DNA of 64,000 bases from Ustilaginoidea virens (GCF_000687475.1 NC_057316.1:5828001-5892000); one strand, 5' to 3'; shown: positions 1 through 10,449, counted from the first letter of the stretch. A program made the numbers and translations. Notes: generated from the letters alone by a model not told the origin.

Positions 1-2256
1 GCGACATTGTCAACACCGATCGGGCCATGGGTACGTCGCTCTCGTACCAGATCTCCAAGAGATACGGCGAGGCTGGCTTGCCTATGGACACTGTTCATGT
101 CAGCATCAAGGGCTCGGCTGGCCAGTCTTTTGGTGCCTTTCTCGCGCCTGGCGTCACCTTGGAGCTCGAGGGTGACGCCAACGATTACGTGGGCAAGGGT
201 TTATCTGGTGGTCGCCTGATTGTCTATCCGCCTCGATCGGCCGTGTTCAAGGCTGAAGAGAACATACTGATCGGAAACGTCTGTCTGTACGGTGCCACTA
301 CCGGAACCTGCTTCTTCCGCGGCATCGCAGCCGAGCGTTTCGCCGTCCGCAACTCTGGCGCCACCGCAGTTGTGGAAGGTGTCGGCGATCATGGCTGTGA
401 GTACATGACTGGTGGGCGCATCGTCATTCTGGGACGTACCGGCCGTAACTTTGCGGCCGGCATGTCTGGTGGTATTGCCTACGTCCTAGATATCCACAAT
501 GACTTCCTCTCCAAGCTAAACGACGAGATGGTGGAAACGGGGCCCATCACGGAACCCACTGAAATTGCGTTCGTACGAGGACTTATTGAGGATCACCACC
601 ACTACACAGGATCTGAGTTGGCAGCCCGCATCCTAGTCGACTTCAACCGTGCCCTCCCCCGCTTCGTCAAGGTTCTTCCCGTCGACTACAAGCGCGTATT
701 GGAGGAGGAAGCCGCCAAGGCTGCCGAGGCCAAGCGTGCGGAATACAGCCTTCCGGTCATCTCCGGGATGAAGCATAAGAAGGAGGAAAAGCCTGCCAAG
801 CTCCAGGATCTGGAAGAGGCCATTGGCGACTCCAAGGCCGAGAAGAAGAGAGCCCTGGTGCTCGACAAGACCAAGGGTTTCATGAAGTACTCGCGTCGCG
901 CCGAGAAGTATCGATCCGCCTCCACCCGCACCAAGGACTGGGCCGAGCTCAGCTCCCGTCTCGATGAGGATGAGCTCAAATACCAGTCGGCCCGTTGCAT
1001 GGACTGCGGCGTTCCATTCTGTCAGTCCGAGACGGGGTGTCCCATCTCCAACATCATCCCCAAGTGGAACGAGCTGGTCTTCCAGAACCAGTGGAAGGAC
1101 GCGCTCAACCGGTTGCTCATGACGAACAATTTCCCCGAGTTCACTGGTCGTGTGTGCCCCGCGCCTTGCGAAGGAGCATGCGTTCTTGGCATCAACGATG
1201 ATCCAGTTGGCATCAAGTCGATCGAATGTGCCATCATTGACCGCGGTTTCGACATGGGATGGATGGTTCCCCAACCCCCCGAGGTTCGCACTGGCAAGAG
1301 CATTGCCATTATAGGTTCCGGTCCTGCTGGTCTCGCTGCCGCCGACCAACTGAACCGCGCGGGCCACAATGTTACTGTCTATGAGCGCGCCGACAGGCTC
1401 GGGGGCTTACTGATGTACGGCATTCCCAACATGAAGCTCGATAAGCGCATCGTCAAGCGCCGCACCGACTTCATGGCTGCCGAAGGGGTCAACTTCAGGA
1501 CTGGAGTTGCCGTCGGTGAGCAAGGCCATGTATCTCTTGCGGACCTGCGCGCCAGCAACGACGCCGTCATCATTGCTACGGGAGCCACTGTTGCTCGCGA
1601 CCTACCCATCAAGGGCCGCGAGCTCAGTGGCATCCACTACGCCATGGAGTTCTTGCACAAGAATACCAAGTCTCTGCTGGACTCTGAGCTGGGCGACAAT
1701 GCCTACATCAGCGCCAAGGACAAGCATGTTGTTGTCATTGGCGGCGGCGACACTGGCAACGACTGCATCGGCACCTCGGTCCGTCACGGTGCCAGGTCCG
1801 TCACCAACTTTGAGCTTCTCCCTCAGCCCCCTCCTGAGCGGGCCAGCGACAACCCTTGGCCTCAATGGCCCCGAATCTACCGGGTCGACTACGGCCACAC
1901 CGAGGTCCGTCAGCACACCGGAAAAGACCCCCGTGAGTACTGCATCATGTCGGAGGAGTTTGTCGACGACGGCAGTGGCAAGGTCAGGGGTATCAACACG
2001 GTTCGTGTGGAGTGGACCAAGTCGCCGAGCGGTGGCTGGGACATGAAAAAGGTGGAGGGATCGCAGCAGTTCTTCCCTGCCGACCTCGTCCTTTTGGCCA
2101 TGGGTTTCCTGGGTCCCGAGGCTCGTGTTCTGGGCGACGGCATCGAAAAGGATGCCCGTAAGAATGTCAAGACTCCGCCGGGCAAGTATTGCACAAACGT
2201 GGAGGGGGTGTTTGCTGCAGGTGACGCCCGCCGCGGACAGTCTCTGATTGTCTGGT

Positions 2257-2288
<32 letters not shown>

Positions 2289-2532
2289 CGACTCTCCTTT
2301 TCTATTCTTATTTCCTTTTCTTTGTCTCTTACTGGTCCGCATCGGCAATGGCTCGGCATGTGAAGAGGCAAGTTGACTAATGCATGGATTTTTTTGCAGG
2401 GGTATCAATGAGGGCCGTATGGCTGCACGTGAGGTTGATTTATATCTTGAGAAGAGCACCAATCTTCCAGTCACGGGCGGTATCGTGAAGTGCTCAGCTC
2501 AAGAGGTTCGGTCTCTGGTTGCTGCAGCCTAG
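1..2532 (+). CDS. GLT1: Glutamate synthase (NAD(P)H-GOGAT), C-terminal part
   Basis: Exons 1-2254 (open at the 5' edge; in frame from base 3) and 2400-2532. The product makes glutamate from glutamine and 2-oxoglutarate with NAD(P)H and is central to ammonium assimilation. The visible part begins in the GXGXG domain of the alpha region (repeated GG-rich turns such as [13 protein letters not shown]). It then carries the fused small-subunit region: cysteine clusters CMDCGVPFC and CPAPCEGAC for iron-sulfur centres, an FAD fold [10 protein letters not shown], the [15 protein letters not shown] segment, and an NAD(P)H fold GGGDTGNDC. The alpha-beta fusion on one chain is the usual fungal arrangement. 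The 145-nt intron (GTGAGT, branch CTAAT, TTGCAG) holds a run of about 28 T. The last exon encodes the usual GINEGR..AAREVD tail. The N-terminal amidotransferase and FMN domains lie outside the window. Very sure of the family. Confidence 0.95.
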
Positions 2533-3315
2533 GCGGAGAAGTAGTAGTTGGTTTCGGGATTTATTCATGGCATTTACGTTTTGCGGGGAGTTTTACGGGG
2601 GCAACCAAAACACGCGAGCGTCGGGATCATGAGTGTCGGGATTTTGTTTGGTTGTTGAATGTTGCGATGGCATTTGATACCACTAAGACGGTGAGGATGA
2701 GTTGAGGGGGTTGCGACGTGTTGTTTGTTATTGTTATTGATGATGATGTTTTGATTGACAAAGTAGGGGATGACAGCTGGACGTGCCGATAAACAGCTGA
2801 TAAACAGCTGGACGTGCTGGCTGATAAGCAGCTGGACATGCCGATGACAGCTGGACGTGCCTGGATGACAGCTGGACGTGCCTGGATGACAGCTGCACGT
2901 CAATACCTCGTAGACAATTTATAAAAACAATTTGCAGTCCTTTGGCCGGTCGACGGCTTTTTGTTGGAGAGTCTCTGCAATCAATTGAACGTGCAGTGGT
3001 TGAGACCAGTTCTTCTGCTCTGCCACGGAATCCCATGAATCCAAGGGCTACTAGACTACTATACTTAGTATCCGTATAATATAGTTGAGTTGCTGGCCCC
3101 CAGGCGCTCCCCCTTCCACCCCCCCCCCCCCTCCCCCTCCCCCACAACCATCCATTAAAACTTCCCCCACCCAAGAGCTTCTGCGGCGCGTAATGACGCG
3201 TGACAGCTCGAGCACGTTGGCGCAACAGTCAATGTCAATGTGCCGTGCCGTCTTCCCCTCTGCGCCGTCGTCCAACAAATTCTGAGAGTTGTCAAGACAC
3301 AAACCAGCACCCAGC
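2533..3315. other. Intergenic: GLT1 3' flank and DNAJC9-like promoter
   Basis: No gene seen. It holds the CAGCTG repeat cluster (2770-2900), a C-rich tract near 3118-3140, and one ACGCGT site at 3196-3201, about 115 nt before the next start codon. Confidence 0.7.
2770..2900. repeat. Degenerate tandem repeat with seven CAGCTG cores
   Basis: Seven copies of a CAGCTG palindrome sit in about 130 bp, mostly inside a degenerate unit GACAGCTGGACGTGCC. Spacing varies from about 11 to 25 bp. The tract lies between the GLT1 stop and the next gene. Confidence 0.8.
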
Positions 3316-4362
3316 ATGTCAAATTTCGAAGACTTTGCAGATCATGACCTCCCAGCCATCGACCCGTACAAAGTTCTGGGACTCGACCGGCAAGCAGAGG
3401 CAAACCAGGTGAAGAGCGCCTATCGCAAGGCTGCACTCAAGCATCATCCCGGTGGGTTCCCTCTGCCCTCCCGCCACGCAGATCCCTCGGGCTCGTTTTT
3501 TTCTTTTTCTTTTCTTTTCTTTTCTTTTTTTTCTTTCTTTTTCCCCCCCCTGACCCAAGAGCAAACGTCACCAGACAAGGTACCCGAGGGGCGCAAATCG
3601 GAAGCCCACGCCAAATTCCACGAGATTGCGCTCGCCTACGCCATTCTCTCCGACCCGGGCCGACGCAGGCGCTACGACACCACCGGCTCGACGGCCGAGT
3701 CCGTCGTCGACGGGGACGGTTTCAACTGGGGCGAGTATTACCGACAGCAGTTTAGGGACGCCGTGTCGGCCGACGCCATCCAGGACTTTGCCGACTGGTA
3801 CAAGGGCTCCGAGACGGAGAAGCACGACGTGCTGCTAGCCTACCAAGAGTGCGAGGGGGACATGGACCAGGTGTACGAGCGGGTGATGCTGAGCAACGCC
3901 GCGGAAGACGACGCGCGGATCCGCGCAATCATCGACGAGGGAATCGCGTCGGAGAGCGTCCCGCTCTTCGAGGCGTATGCCCGCGAGAGCAGGAGGAAGC
4001 GAGCGGCGCGGCAGAGGGCGGCGCGGGCCGAGGCCAGGGAGGCGGAAGACTACGCCAGGGAGCTGGGCGTTCACGACAAGCTGTTTGCGGGGCGAGGCGC
4101 GCGTCCCAAGGCCGGCGGTGCCGGGGACGACCTGGCCGCGCTGATACAGGGGCGTCAGCAAGACAGGTCCGCCGGCTTCCTGGACCACTTGGCCGACAAG
4201 TACGGGGCCACGGGCAGAAGCGGCAACAAGGGGAGAGGCGGGAACAAGGGGAGAAAGCGGCAGGTCGTCGAGGACGATGGCGAGCCCTCCGAGGAGGCCT
4301 TTCAAGCTGCTGCGGCGAGGCTCAGTGCGAGCAGAACCAAGAAGGCCAAGCGGCAGTCCTAG
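3316..4362 (+). CDS. DNAJC9-type J-domain histone co-chaperone
   Basis: Exons 3316-3451 and 3575-4362; 307 aa. I chose the ATG at 3316 rather than 3289 because the conserved start of the family (DPYKVLGL) follows it directly. The J domain covers residues 14-80, and the intron falls inside the HPD motif (residues 44-46); splicing restores HPD, whereas reading through the intron destroys it. After the J domain come the DNAJC9 hallmarks: Y..QF...S...I..FA..YKGSE, a helix with EGDMDQVYE, then I..AI..G....F...A.ES, a long basic/acidic helix rich in Arg, Ala and Glu, and a C-terminal LIQGRQQDR segment. In animals and fission yeast this family recruits HSP70 to histones H3-H4. A nuclear role here is inferred from homology and the Lys/Arg-rich tail. 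The 123-nt intron is in frame without stops. Confidence 0.88.
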   Translation: MSNFEDFADHDLPAIDPYKVLGLDRQAEANQVKSAYRKAALKHHPGGFPLPSRHADPSGSFFSFSFLFFSFFSFFFPPLTQEQTSPDKVPEGRKSEAHAKFHEIALAYAILSDPGRRRRYDTTGSTAESVVDGDGFNWGEYYRQQFRDAVSADAIQDFADWYKGSETEKHDVLLAYQECEGDMDQVYERVMLSNAAEDDARIRAIIDEGIASESVPLFEAYARESRRKRAARQRAARAEAREAEDYARELGVHDKLFAGRGARPKAGGAGDDLAALIQGRQQDRSAGFLDHLADKYGATGRSGNKGRGGNKGRKRQVVEDDGEPSEEAFQAAAARLSASRTKKAKRQS

Positions 4363-5066
4363 CCTGCTTGCCAGCCTGGGGTGAAGACATGATTTATTTT
4401 TTTTTATTTTTTATTTTTTTTTTCATGACGATTGTCCGTGCCGTTGGGAAAGGGCGCGGCTGATGGAAATCCTAAACGAGATACTTGATACCAACCAAGC
4501 CTGCCATCTTGCTGGCGTTGTACGATGCTGCTTTCTACTGCGGAAAAAAAAAAGAAAAAAAAAAGGAAAAATAAAAGGGACCAAGGAAAAATGGCTGCCT
4601 CGCCTCTTTCTCGTGCTTGTACTTGTTCATCTCGATCCCTCTCGATCTTAGTGATGGTGTCCTAATGAGCACGCACGCACCATGAGCACACACCCCTGTA
4701 GTGCACGGAGCTGGTCAGCTGGCATTGGCCTGGCAAGGTCAAGTGCTGCCAAGTACAGAGTACGGAGCAAGTATTGACTCTGCAAAGACGTACGGAGAGA
4801 GTATGAGACGGCCCGATTTCATAGGCATCGGGAGGGGGGGAAAAGCTTGCATTACAAGGCTGTATGTATTGTAATTTATAAGGGAGCAACTTCTAATCTA
4901 TAGGTGCCAGTGGCTGTTCTTTGCCCGAGGTAGTTTGTCGTTTACGCCAGGTAGCGCCGAGTATACATAATATGCAGCCTCGGCAGCCCTGCAGAAACGA
5001 GGGGCAGTTAAGCCTCCCATGCTCGACAACAGCCGCTTGCGATACCTGCCATTGTGCTCTTCCTTT
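4363..5066. other. Intergenic between convergent genes
   Basis: 3' flanks of the DNAJC9-like gene and TRM2. It contains T-rich (4397-4424) and A-rich (4542-4572) tracts and two variants of the TACGGAG motif near 4760 and 4790. No gene seen. Confidence 0.6.
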
Positions 5067-7091
5067 TCATATGTTTGCAGGGCAATCTTTGGCAGCAGCG
5101 CTGTGTCCTGCCGACTGCGCCTCGCACCGATTCAGTATCGCCACGCCCTCCACGTGGCCCGTTTGCGGGAAAAAGTCGAACCCGACCAGGCTCTCGATGG
5201 CGTACCTGGCGCCTTGGCCGTCGCCCCTGACCAGGACGCCCACGTCTCTCGCCTGCGTGTGCACGTTGCAGCTTACGTAGAGGATGCGCCTGGGGGCAAA
5301 GCGCCTCAGCTGGGCGAGGAAGTCGGCGTCGCAGCCCTTGCGCGGCGGGTCGAGCACCACGACCGTCTCGTCGGCGGGGTAGGCGACGCTCCCGAAGAGC
5401 TCGCCCGCGTCGGCGGCGATGAAGCTGCACCGGTCGTCGCCGAGGCCGTTGAGGGAGGCGTTGCTGCGGGCGGACGCGATGGAGTCGGCGGCAATGTCGA
5501 TGCCCGTGGAGTGCTGGAACGCGGAGGCGAGGGTGATTGTGAAGAGGCCGGAGCCGGAGTAGGCGTCGATGAGGTACTTGATGGGGGTGCCGGACGAGGG
5601 CGGCGGCAGGATGCGGTCGCGGACGTAGGCGGTGAACCGGGGGAGAATCGAGTTGTTGTTCTGGAAGAAGGAGCCGGCGGGGTTGGTGAAGACGTGGTCC
5701 CCGACGTACTCGGTCGTGGTGGCCTTGGAGTCGGTCTCGCAGGATTTGACGTCGACAAAGTCCTCGGCCTCGACTTCGGTCGTCGCGGTCGCGGTCGCGG
5801 TCGCGGTCGCGGTCAAGGGCACGGGTTGGTCCGTCGTGGGGGGGGGCTGTTGGGATTCTGCCTGGCCTGCTTCTGCTTCTGGCCCTGCTTCCTCCCCTGC
5901 GCGGATGGCGGCGGCGGCGGCAGCGGCGGCGGCAGCGGCTTGGTCCTTGGGGTAGCGGCGGGTATTCTCCCGCAGCAGGATTGTGGCTCCGCGGTGGTAG
6001 TTCTGGTACTCGCGCTGCATGCGGGCTCTCTCGCGCGCCATGCCGAGCCGCACGGCCGAAGTGCCGATGGGGCAGTCCTCAATGTCGAGCACTTTCCGCT
6101 GCCCCTTGCGCATGAAGCCAATGTCCGGGCAGCTCTCGAACGCGCCCCGGGGCCGGTTCTTCCTGGCCGGCCGGGAACCCGGCGGCCCGTCAAAGTGCGG
6201 CGTCAGCTTGGTGCGGTACCCGTACTCCAGGGGGCTGCCGATGGTGTCGCCGACGGGCGGGACGAGCCCGGGCGCCAGGCTGGAAAAGTTGCGGTAGGCC
6301 TTTTCGAGCACCGTCTTCTTGAGGCGGAGCTGCTCGGCGTAGTCGAGCATCTGGAACTGACAGCCGCCGCACGAGGAAAAGTACCGGCAGCGGACGCGGG
6401 CGTCGTCCCGCAAGGGCGACGGCTTGACAATGGCGACAAAGTCGGCGACAGTGTGGTGCTCGTGCAGCACGTGTCGGTGGACCTTGACGCGGGCGACGTC
6501 GCCGGGCACGGTGAAGGGCACGACGTAGACTTGGTCCGAGCCGGGCCGCAGGGCGAGGCCGTCGCCCGTGGACGACAGCTCGACGACGTCTACTTCCGTC
6601 TCCGTGCCCTGCTGCGGCAGAGGCTCGTGCTGCTGCTGCTGCTGCTGCTGCTGCTCCTGTTCCTGCTGTTCCTGCTGTTCCTGCTCCCCATGGTCGGATG
6701 ACTGCAGATTCACCCCTCTGGATGCCAGCAGGTCTTCAATGTCGCGTCGGAGGACTTCCTCTGACGAACCCTCGGTCATGTTCCTCTCCCGCTTTGTCCT
6801 TTTGGGCTTCCATTTCTTGAGCGAGCTGTTTCCGGGGCTGTCGCGGAAGGCCCGCTTGGCGGCCCTTTGGGGCTGCTGTATCTGTATCTGCATCTGTATC
6901 TGCATCTGTGTCTGTGTCTGGGTTTGTATCGGCGGTTCGCCTGCCGGCGCCGAGGCTGAAGACGCCGAGGCTGAAGACGCCGAGGCGGCGGGTTGAACAG
7001 CGGCCATTGCTGCCGACACGGAGCGAAAGACGGCGGGGCCGGACGGGAATGATGGGGCGCGGCGGGCGAGGAAGAAGGTGCAGGCTCTCAT
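5067..7091 (-). CDS. TRM2: tRNA (uracil-54-C5)-methyltransferase, TrmA/RumA family
   Basis: Single exon, 674 aa from the ATG at 7091; a further in-frame ATG lies at 7007 and others upstream to 7319. It uses S-adenosylmethionine to make 5-methyluridine at position 54 of tRNA. Domain order: variable low-complexity N-terminus with a Gln-rich run, a TRAM-like beta domain (VPFTVPGDVARVKV), an iron-sulfur type cysteine cluster (CRYFSSCGGCQFQ), an Ala/Thr-Ala-rich insert, then the methyltransferase fold with DAYSGSGLFT, DPPRKGC and the catalytic-loop cysteine in YVSCN. The first 27 residues from 7091 (MRACTFFLARRAP...) are Arg-rich, hydroxylated and lack acids, like a mitochondrial presequence. Starting at 7007 removes it. 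Yeast Trm2 serves both cytosolic and mitochondrial tRNA, so two starts would make sense, but this is inference. A long open frame on the opposite strand is a shadow. Confidence 0.9.
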   Translation of the reverse strand: MRACTFFLARRAPSFPSGPAVFRSVSAAMAAVQPAASASSASASSASAPAGEPPIQTQTQTQMQIQMQIQIQQPQRAAKRAFRDSPGNSSLKKWKPKRTKRERNMTEGSSEEVLRRDIEDLLASRGVNLQSSDHGEQEQQEQQEQEQQQQQQQQHEPLPQQGTETEVDVVELSSTGDGLALRPGSDQVYVVPFTVPGDVARVKVHRHVLHEHHTVADFVAIVKPSPLRDDARVRCRYFSSCGGCQFQMLDYAEQLRLKKTVLEKAYRNFSSLAPGLVPPVGDTIGSPLEYGYRTKLTPHFDGPPGSRPARKNRPRGAFESCPDIGFMRKGQRKVLDIEDCPIGTSAVRLGMARERARMQREYQNYHRGATILLRENTRRYPKDQAAAAAAAAAAAIRAGEEAGPEAEAGQAESQQPPPTTDQPVPLTATATATATATTEVEAEDFVDVKSCETDSKATTTEYVGDHVFTNPAGSFFQNNNSILPRFTAYVRDRILPPPSSGTPIKYLIDAYSGSGLFTITLASAFQHSTGIDIAADSIASARSNASLNGLGDDRCSFIAADAGELFGSVAYPADETVVVLDPPRKGCDADFLAQLRRFAPRRILYVSCNVHTQARDVGVLVRGDGQGARYAIESLVGFDFFPQTGHVEGVAILNRCEAQSAGHSAAAKDCPANI

Positions 7092-7940
7092 CTGTGAGAC
7101 CCCCTTCGTCGCTGCCGATGGTTGTCGTCGGCCCAGGTCCGAGCGAGAGAGCTGGGGGCGTGTTGCACACGCCGGGGGCCAAAGCAGAGTCTGCAGGGGC
7201 CGGGCTTCGTGCTGTTTCGAATCACGCCCGTTGCAATGTCGAGTCGGGCTTTTCTCCGGCTCGTCCGGTCTGCTTCTCTGGGCTGGTTTCCAGACGTGGC
7301 GACGATTTGCAGCATGCATGCATGGTGAGGTGCGTGATTGATGCTTCGAGATTGAACTTTTTCCAAAGGCGGCAGGGCAGCCAATCGAGTGTGCTTACGA
7401 GGTGCAGGAACAGGCGTGCTGCTATTGGCCAGGAAAGGGCCAGCACCCAACTGCATTTCCACAATGTACAACCATTACTGAAGTACTACTCCGTACTCCG
7501 CACTCCGTTCCCTAGAACAGTCCATGTCGGGTCCACTTGGGGTGGGGCCATTGATGGCTGGGCTTATGGGCCAACCGGCCCCCCGACGCCGACGCCGACG
7601 CCGACGCGGCTGCGCTGCGCTGGCGGACCCAGTTGGCCCAGCTGGCCCAGTTGACCGAGTTGACCCCTGCCTGGTTCGCACTTGAGCCCAAAGTCCGCTG
7701 CATCATCCCAAGCCGCTCGTCACTGCTGTGAGTTTCCGACTTGCGCATCTTGTTGAATTCTAAACATCTTCGACGACTTAAATCTTCTCGGATCGCGCCG
7801 TTCCTTTCCGCCTCCGCCTCCTCCTCCTCCTCCTCCTCCTCCTCCTCCCCTCCTTTGCGCGCATTTCAAGCACAACCGGTGCTTCCTCCCCAACCACCCA
7901 GCCCCGATGCGGCCTTGCGCGAGACATCGACGACATCATC
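7092..7940. promoter_or_regulatory. Divergent promoter region, TRM2 / gamma-glutamyltransferase
   Basis: Shared upstream region of two divergently transcribed genes. It has a TACTCCGTAC motif at 7487-7496 followed by partial copies, a GACGCC triplet-like stretch near 7585-7605, and a CT-rich tract (TCC repeats near 7822-7852) just before the GGT start. A GCAT tetramer is repeated at 7313-7324. No gene seen. Confidence 0.5.
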
Positions 7941-10449
7941 ATGAGTGAGCAGGCTCATCATCGCCACCTCCAACTCCCTCTGGCATCGCGCACCAGGCTG
8001 ACAGATTGTCCCCCCCCCCCCTCGTTCCCCGGCAGAAGCGCTTCCGTGCCATCTGCTCAGCTTCTTGCTCGCCTCGGCACTCAGCAATAACCATGTCCGC
8101 GCCCGTGTGCTCCAAGAAATCGTCCCCGGCCCCAGCAGCGAGGCGTTCAACGGCGCCGTCGCCTCCGAGAGCGTCGAGTGTAGCCTCATCGGCAGAGACC
8201 TCCTCGCTCGCGGGGTAAGTTTCCAAGTTTTCCCTTGGCCTTTGTCTATTCCATTCCCTCCCCTCCCCTCCACACACCCCCCCCCCCCCCCCTTCCCCCC
8301 CCTTCCCCCCCCATCTCAACCCTCTCGCTCGTCCTTGGATCTAACGTGGCGACTGTTTGTCCTGGTCCACCGCATAGGGCAACGCGGCCGACGCCTTGGT
8401 GGGAACCACGTTTTGCGTCGGCGTCATCGGCATGTATCACTCGGGCATCGGCGGGGGTGGCTTCGCCATGCTCCGCGACGCGAACGGCCAGTACGAGGCC
8501 GTCGACTTCAGAGAAGCCGCTGGCGCTGCTGCATCCGAGGACATGTACCAAGGCAACGTCAAGGGCAGCGTCGAGGGCGGTTTGGCTGTTGGCGTCCCCG
8601 GCGAGGTCCTCGGCTTGGAGTACATCCACAAAAAGTACGGGGTAAGCGACTCATCTTGCCCCTTCCCCCTTCAACAGGCTGATGATGCGTCATGTTAGTC
8701 GCTGCCGTGGAAGACGGTCATGCAAGGGCCCATCCGTATCGCTCGGCAAGGTTTCAAAGGTCTGTTGAAAGAATCAAGCGCGGGGAGGAGATGGCACAAG
8801 ACGATGTGGATTGCCTACCGCGCCAGAGGAGACTCTACGGACCTTTTTTCTAACGAGCGAGTCATCGTGTAGTCTCGAGTGACTTGGTACGCTACATCGG
8901 CTACGCCGTCCGAGGGGATCCTCACAACTTCCTCCTGGAGGACCCCAACTGGGCTCAAGATTTCGCCCCCGACGGCAAGTCACCCTTTTCTGTGCCGGCC
9001 CACGACGCGCCTTGAGCACCCGCACTGATAAGGTCGCCAGGTCAAATGGTCCAAGTCGGCGATATCATGACCCGAAAGCGCTATGCCGAGTAAGTTTCCG
9101 AGGCCCGCACCCAACATGGGAAATCAAGCCCCCGACCTCCTCCCAGTCTCGCTATAAACGCCCCCCCCCCCACTGATATCCATGCAGCACACTGGAAAGG
9201 ATTGCCAACTACGGCTCAGACATCTTCTACACAGGAGAACTCGGTACGACATGCTGCCTTGCCCAGCCACCGCATCCACAGACCCCCAAGAGAAACTGCA
9301 AACTAACGCCGGGGGGAAAGCCAAGGCAATGGTGCAACATATCCAGCAGCGCAATGGGACTCTCGCCTTGTCCGATTTCCGAGACTACAAGGTCCTGAGC
9401 CGGCCCGTCCGGAACACCACGTACCGTGGCAAAAGCCTCTACACCGTCGGCGCCCCCGCCAGCGGCTCCATCACCCTCAACATCCTCAAGACCATGGAGC
9501 AGTACGACCGCGCCGACACCCGTGACACCAACCTCACGGCGCATCGCTTCGTCGAAGCCATGCGCTTCGGCTACGGCTCCCGCGCCTCGTTGGGCGACCC
9601 AGGCTTTGTCAAGGGAGTCGACCAGTTCGAGGCTCGCCTCGTAGATGCGTCCCATGTCAGACGCACAAAGGACCGCATCTCGGATCACCACACCTTACCC
9701 GTTCACGACTACGACCCGGAGCACGTCGACTTGCCCCAGAGCCACGGCACGTCGCACATCGTCACGGCCGACAAGTCCGGCATGGCGACCTCTCTCACAA
9801 CCACGGTGAACCTCCTCTTTGGAGCCAAGATCATGGAGCCGGCGTCCGGCATCATACTGTAGGGAAAAAAAAAAATAAAGAATCCCCCCCCCCCCCCCGG
9901 GAACCCCCCCCCCCGGGGAAGAAAACAAAAGAGGCTTCTTTTTCCAGGATTCCTGAAATTAACCCTGCTCCTGCTCACTGTAGGAACAACGAAATGAACG
10001 ACTTTTCCATCCCCGGAGTCCCCAACGAGTTCGGCTTCGAGCCCTCCGAGGCCAACTTCATCCGGCCTTTCAAGCGACCCCTCTCGTCCGTGGCACCCGT
10101 CATTGCCGCACACCCAGACGGCACTCTGTTTGCCACGGTCGGCGCCGCCGGCGGCTCGCGCATCATCTCCGCCACCACCCTGGCCCTCTGGCACGCCATC
10201 GAGCATGAGATGACCATGAAGCAGGCCCTCCTCGAGCGCCGCGTCCATGACCAGGTTCTTCCGAATACGCTTCTGCTTGAATACGACTTTGACAATCGCA
10301 CGGCGGCAGCGCTCATTGACAAAGGACATAATGTGACGTGGGTGCAGCCGGGGCTGAGTGCTGTCCAGGCCATCAGAAGGTTGGACGACGCATCCTTCGA
10401 GGCCGCCAGTGAGCCGAGGCAGCGGAACAGCGCAGGCCTCAGCATATAA
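7941..10449 (+). CDS. Secreted gamma-glutamyltransferase (glutathione hydrolase)
   Basis: Nine coding exons: 7941-7944, 8036-8214, 8378-8641, 8699-8759, 8873-8974, 9041-9089, 9188-9243, 9321-9858, 9984-10449; 572 aa. It cleaves or transfers the gamma-glutamyl group of glutathione and is made as a proenzyme that cuts itself. The first coding exon is only ATG plus one base; joining it to exon 2 gives a clean signal peptide (MKALPCHLLSFLLASALS). Family marks: GGNAADA near the N-terminus, HSGIGGGGF, the self-cleavage/nucleophile threonine in HGTSH (Thr382), GIILNNEMNDFS, and GAAGGSRII near the C-terminus. Intron 5 (8975-9040) is GC-AG with donor GCAAGT; a GT donor would break the frame. Intron 8 (9859-9983) holds A and C homopolymer runs. 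Total length matches the family. Extracellular or vacuolar placement is inferred from the signal peptide. Confidence 0.9.

Noticed and set aside
5019..6701. 560-residue open frame on the plus strand
   Set aside because: It lies opposite TRM2 and is a shadow of its GC-biased codons; the sequence is Gly/Val/Ala/Leu-rich with no domain resemblance, whereas the minus frame has full TrmA motifs.
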